Assembly (NCBI RefSeq): GCF_000588875.1
Contig: NZ_JEMV01000023.1
Span: forward strand, 3,248-67,247
Reading direction: 5' to 3'
Origin: Sphingobium sp. Ant17
GTDB lineage: Bacteria; Pseudomonadota; Alphaproteobacteria; Sphingomonadales; Sphingomonadaceae
Length of the DNA: 64,000 bases
The notes under the pieces: generated by a model
Database searches by the model: none
What the model was told of the DNA's origin: nothing
What the model saw: only the letters and a program-made list of their open reading frames with translations
Shown: positions 61,396-64,000 of the stretch, piece by piece
Layout: every line of letters begins with the position of its first letter
Numbering within the stretch: position 1 is the stretch's first letter
Made by a program: the position numbers and the translations under genes

Positions 61396-61462
61396 ACTAT
61401 ACAAAATCCCAATGTTCGGCAGGAAGCGATGAGCTGGTGTCACAACCGGTCGGTTGTGACAC
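61396..61462 (-). promoter_or_regulatory. Promoter with 26-bp palindromic operator, metal-efflux operon
   Basis: On the minus strand TATAGT (61401-61396) is a good -10 element, about 43 bases before the adaptor ATG. No TTGACA-like -35 element is at the expected distance. Upstream lies a perfect inverted repeat, GTGTCACAACCG / CGGTTGTGACAC with GT between (61437-61462), centred about 60 bases before the presumed transcription start. That layout fits an activator site, plausibly for the operon's own response regulator. Confidence 0.6.
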
Positions 61463-61745
61463 TGCAGAACCTACCACGGTCGTCCAAGGGTTTGCGTGTG
61501 TCAGAACCCCGGTTCAGAATATCCGCTCCCGAGATCGGAAACGTGCCTCGCCTATGACTGCCTTTGGGTCGGAAGCTGCCGAAAGACTGAACCGCCGCGA
61601 ACGGCCGGTTTGTCCCACGAAGCGGCGTTCCGCTTCCGGCAACACGCGACCAGCTCAAGACATTCAGCGTCGTTGATGTGAGCGGCGGCTCCGTTCGCCG
61701 GCACAACAGGGTAATTGCTGATGTCAAAACGGCTAGGGGGCACTC
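61463..61745. other. Intergenic region, no gene seen
   Basis: Roughly 280 bases between the palindrome and the helical-repeat gene. No supported coding sequence or RNA was found. Confidence 0.4.
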
Positions 61746-64000
61746 TCAGTCCGGCCGCGACCAATGCCGTATCTGTGGCGATCCCTCCCGTACCCAGAGA
61801 ACCCCGTTGTATCGCACACGAACGTCGGATCTGCGCTTACCGCTGCCTGTCCGTCCGATACGTTCGCCGATCACGGTCCAGACAGGTTCGACCTCGTGCT
61901 TGCGCGCCATCTCCAACAAGGCGTCGCGGCGGACCAGAACATGGCTATTGTGGTCATCGCTGCCGCTGACGATCACCGGCAGGCCGTCACCGTTTACAAA
62001 GACGCCGGCATTTTCGATGTCGGGACGCAAACCGAGCGCTCCAATCAGCCATGCGATCGGGACCTGCCGTGAGAAGCCGTTAGCGAGGCTCTCGTCGAGA
62101 TGGCTTTCCCATTGAAACCCGATTGTTGGCTTGATCACTCGGTAGCATCGATCGTCGTCCGGTCCGCGTGCCCGCAGCGTGGACCATGGCTTGGCCGGCC
62201 ACGTCGATCGCCGGCCAAGCTCGCCGATAAAGGGGCCATCCGTGAGATTACCGGGCAGCCATTCGTGAAAATCGTCCGTGTGGCGCTCGGTTTCGTCGAT
62301 AAACCGCTCGCGCGTGGCGGGCGGCATCAGCAGCATGGCAATGAAGTGGAAATCGCTCTGTTCCCAGGGCACATCCCACACCCCTTTCCCGCGCGGGCCA
62401 TCGATGTCGTGTGAGGAATAGCGGTAGAGCGCGAGCCATTCGTCGCTCCCCAGATCAGATCCTAACCCCAGTTTCAGACGATCTGCTGGAAGATCGGCAT
62501 CGAATACCCATGCCTTGCGTTCGGCGGGCGGAAGATCGGGGCAGCGCAGAAGCGGGACGCTTGGTACGCCCGAGATAGCGGCTGCTTCCTTGTCGGCCGG
62601 CAGAACCGAAGGCTCGATGTCGCGAACGAACTCAACATCGAGCGGATCGTCATAGATCTTCGCGGGCTCGCCCCAGTCGGGCTTCAGCCAATTATTGTCC
62701 GCGAGCCTCGCCAGCAATTCCATCATTGCGATGCGCTGATACTTCTTGCCGATCCGTTCTACGCGGCCTCGATCTCCCTGCCGCTCACCGAACGTGTTGT
62801 CTCGCGGGAATGCCGTCTCGGTCCAGCCCAGTGCCATGGCGCGATTGGCGACCCAAAGCTTGGCGCGATGTGCGTCCACTTCCTTGCCGACGCCCTTGCC
62901 CGGGACGATCCAGACGTGGTCCGATTCGTTTGCCGCCCAGCGTTTTGCGTCGGTCGCGAACCGCCGCGCCTGCGCTGGTGTCAGCAACGCTATAAGTGCA
63001 GCTTCCGCGGCTCGTACGCGCCTGCGGTCGGCAGCGGGGATCGTCATCTTGAAGGTATCAGCATCAAACGACATGCGCTTTCGTCGATGGGCATTCCGAA
63101 GCGCCTTGAACGCAGCAGCGATGTCAGGGCGCCCTTGCGATACGTCGTCGAGAAAGGCTCTGCCGGTTTCGGAAGACGTCAGCGGCCGCGGTCCAGCGCG
63201 TGGCGCGGCCGCGAAGCGTTCAACCCGGTACTGGAGCGTGTAGCGGCCAAAATCCGCAAGGCCCTTGTAGCAGGAGCGCAGGATCGAATCGGCGCCGATC
63301 CGCTTCGCGCGCGCCTCCACGCGCGCCTCCGTGAAGTTGAAGACCGCCGCCGTGGCGCCATAGGGCGGGCGGCATCGAACGAGTTCGATCCTGGCGTCCA
63401 ATGTGCCAGCAGCATTCGCCAATTCGACGACGCCGCGAGCATAATCGCGCGCGACGATATGGACCGGGACTTGGTCACCCGCGAAGGCGTGCGTCCAAGC
63501 GGTCACGGCATGCGCTTCGAGACGGGTTGGATCGAGTGCGCGGAGGCTCGCCCCGTACAGCGCGCCGAACATCCGCTCGATGACATACGGATCGTCACAC
63601 CCGGCAAAGCGAATGAACAGCGGCTCGACCAGCGATGGCCGTTCCATGAAGACGCGGATCATCGCCTTCGTCGCGTTATCGCGAATGTTCGCGCTGGTCG
63701 AGGTAAAGGCCCATGCCAGTATGACGAGCGCCAGCCTCAGCGTCTCATCCTCAGCGCGTGCTATCCCTGGGCTCAGGCACCAATTGATCAACTTTGACAG
63801 CGGGTGCCCGGCATCGTGGTGCGCCGCATTGATGCGGCGGGTCCAGAACGCATCTCGGTCAGCAAGCTGGCGCGGTTGAAGGTTGCGATCGAGAAGGTCC
63901 GCATTCCATGGGTGCTGCTCGACCACGGCCAATTCTATCAGCAATGCGACGATATCCTCGTCATCGCGGTCGAGCCGGTTGAGCAGCTCGCGTGTCCGAG
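61746..64000 (-). CDS. C-terminal part of a large helical-repeat protein (possible STAND/Avs-type defence protein)
   Basis: The frame is open from the right window edge to the stop at 61746, about 750 residues, so the N-terminus lies outside. The first part is HEAT/ARM-like helical repeats: RELLNRLDRDDEDIVALLIE, TSANIRDNATKAMIRVFMER, DDPYVIERMFGALYGASLRA. A mixed domain with many Trp/Asp and KIYDDPLDVEFVRDIEPS follows, ending in a possibly beta-rich C-terminal domain (WSTLRARGPDDDRCYR, SGSDDHNSHVLVRRDALLEM). This layout resembles the sensor regions of STAND NTPases such as Avs, but no NTPase motif is visible here. The assignment is tentative. Confidence 0.5.
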   Translation of the reverse strand, partial: RTRELLNRLDRDDEDIVALLIELAVVEQHPWNADLLDRNLQPRQLADRDAFWTRRINAAHHDAGHPLSKLINWCLSPGIARAEDETLRLALVILAWAFTSTSANIRDNATKAMIRVFMERPSLVEPLFIRFAGCDDPYVIERMFGALYGASLRALDPTRLEAHAVTAWTHAFAGDQVPVHIVARDYARGVVELANAAGTLDARIELVRCRPPYGATAAVFNFTEARVEARAKRIGADSILRSCYKGLADFGRYTLQYRVERFAAAPRAGPRPLTSSETGRAFLDDVSQGRPDIAAAFKALRNAHRRKRMSFDADTFKMTIPAADRRRVRAAEAALIALLTPAQARRFATDAKRWAANESDHVWIVPGKGVGKEVDAHRAKLWVANRAMALGWTETAFPRDNTFGERQGDRGRVERIGKKYQRIAMMELLARLADNNWLKPDWGEPAKIYDDPLDVEFVRDIEPSVLPADKEAAAISGVPSVPLLRCPDLPPAERKAWVFDADLPADRLKLGLGSDLGSDEWLALYRYSSHDIDGPRGKGVWDVPWEQSDFHFIAMLLMPPATRERFIDETERHTDDFHEWLPGNLTDGPFIGELGRRSTWPAKPWSTLRARGPDDDRCYRVIKPTIGFQWESHLDESLANGFSRQVPIAWLIGALGLRPDIENAGVFVNGDGLPVIVSGSDDHNSHVLVRRDALLEMARKHEVEPVWTVIGERIGRTGSGKRRSDVRVRYNGVLWVREGSPQIRHWSRPD

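Overview
The window is chromosomal DNA from a high-GC alphaproteobacterium, most likely a sphingomonad (Sphingobium/Sphingomonas group). The reasons are the gene order hemE / PEP-synthase regulator / maf / aroE / coaE / dnaQ, the MipZ division ATPase, MmcB, DUF1491, an FtsK of about 770 residues, a large TonB receptor and dispersed GTTCGCCCTGAGCCTGTCGA palindromes. No rRNA, intact tRNA or CRISPR array is visible.

Layout. 1-1560: end of an IS630 element and a non-coding or decayed stretch. 1565-7105: a three-gene RND drug-efflux operon with a frameshifted pump. 7231-8681: a broken Tat-exported amidohydrolase. 9001-11712: a phosphatase, an ATP-grasp enzyme and a polysaccharide deacetylase, probably envelope or polysaccharide related. 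11854-29000: housekeeping genes (flavin reductase, maeB, mutS, glnD, L,D-transpeptidase, ribA, xth, lolA, ftsK, GNAT, EamA exporter, ispG). 28784-35733: fadL-like porin, the mipZ/J-domain/phosphohexomutase operon, panC, hemJ and hemE. 35734-36029: candidate chromosomal replication origin with three perfect DnaA boxes; genes run mostly leftward on its left and rightward on its right. 36030-47570: ppsR, maf, aroE, coaE, dnaQ, hpf, ptsN, thioesterase, DUF1491, SleB-like hydrolase, mmcB, ankyrin protein, SCO1, YcgN, YgjP-like metalloprotease, trhO and pdeM. 47759-51980: TonB receptor, yggS, thiE-like gene.

From about 51985 to the right edge the content is accessory. It opens with a tRNA-Leu-like 3' end (candidate att site), followed by a seven-gene leftward cluster: lipoprotein adaptor, CzcA-type heavy-metal RND pump, outer-membrane channel, OmpR-type regulator, histidine kinase, four-repeat DUF347 membrane protein and DedA protein. 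A perfect 26-bp palindrome lies upstream of that operon and a degenerate copy lies at its far end. The last gene, cut by the edge, encodes the C-terminal part of a large helical-repeat protein that resembles STAND/Avs-type defence proteins.

A caution applies to the whole window. About ten conserved genes carry single-base indels, nearly all loss of one G from a G-run just before C (or its complement). They hit mutS, glnD (twice), aroE, maeB, trhO and others, so uncorrected sequencing error is the simplest reading. A mutS-negative mutator lineage is the biological alternative.
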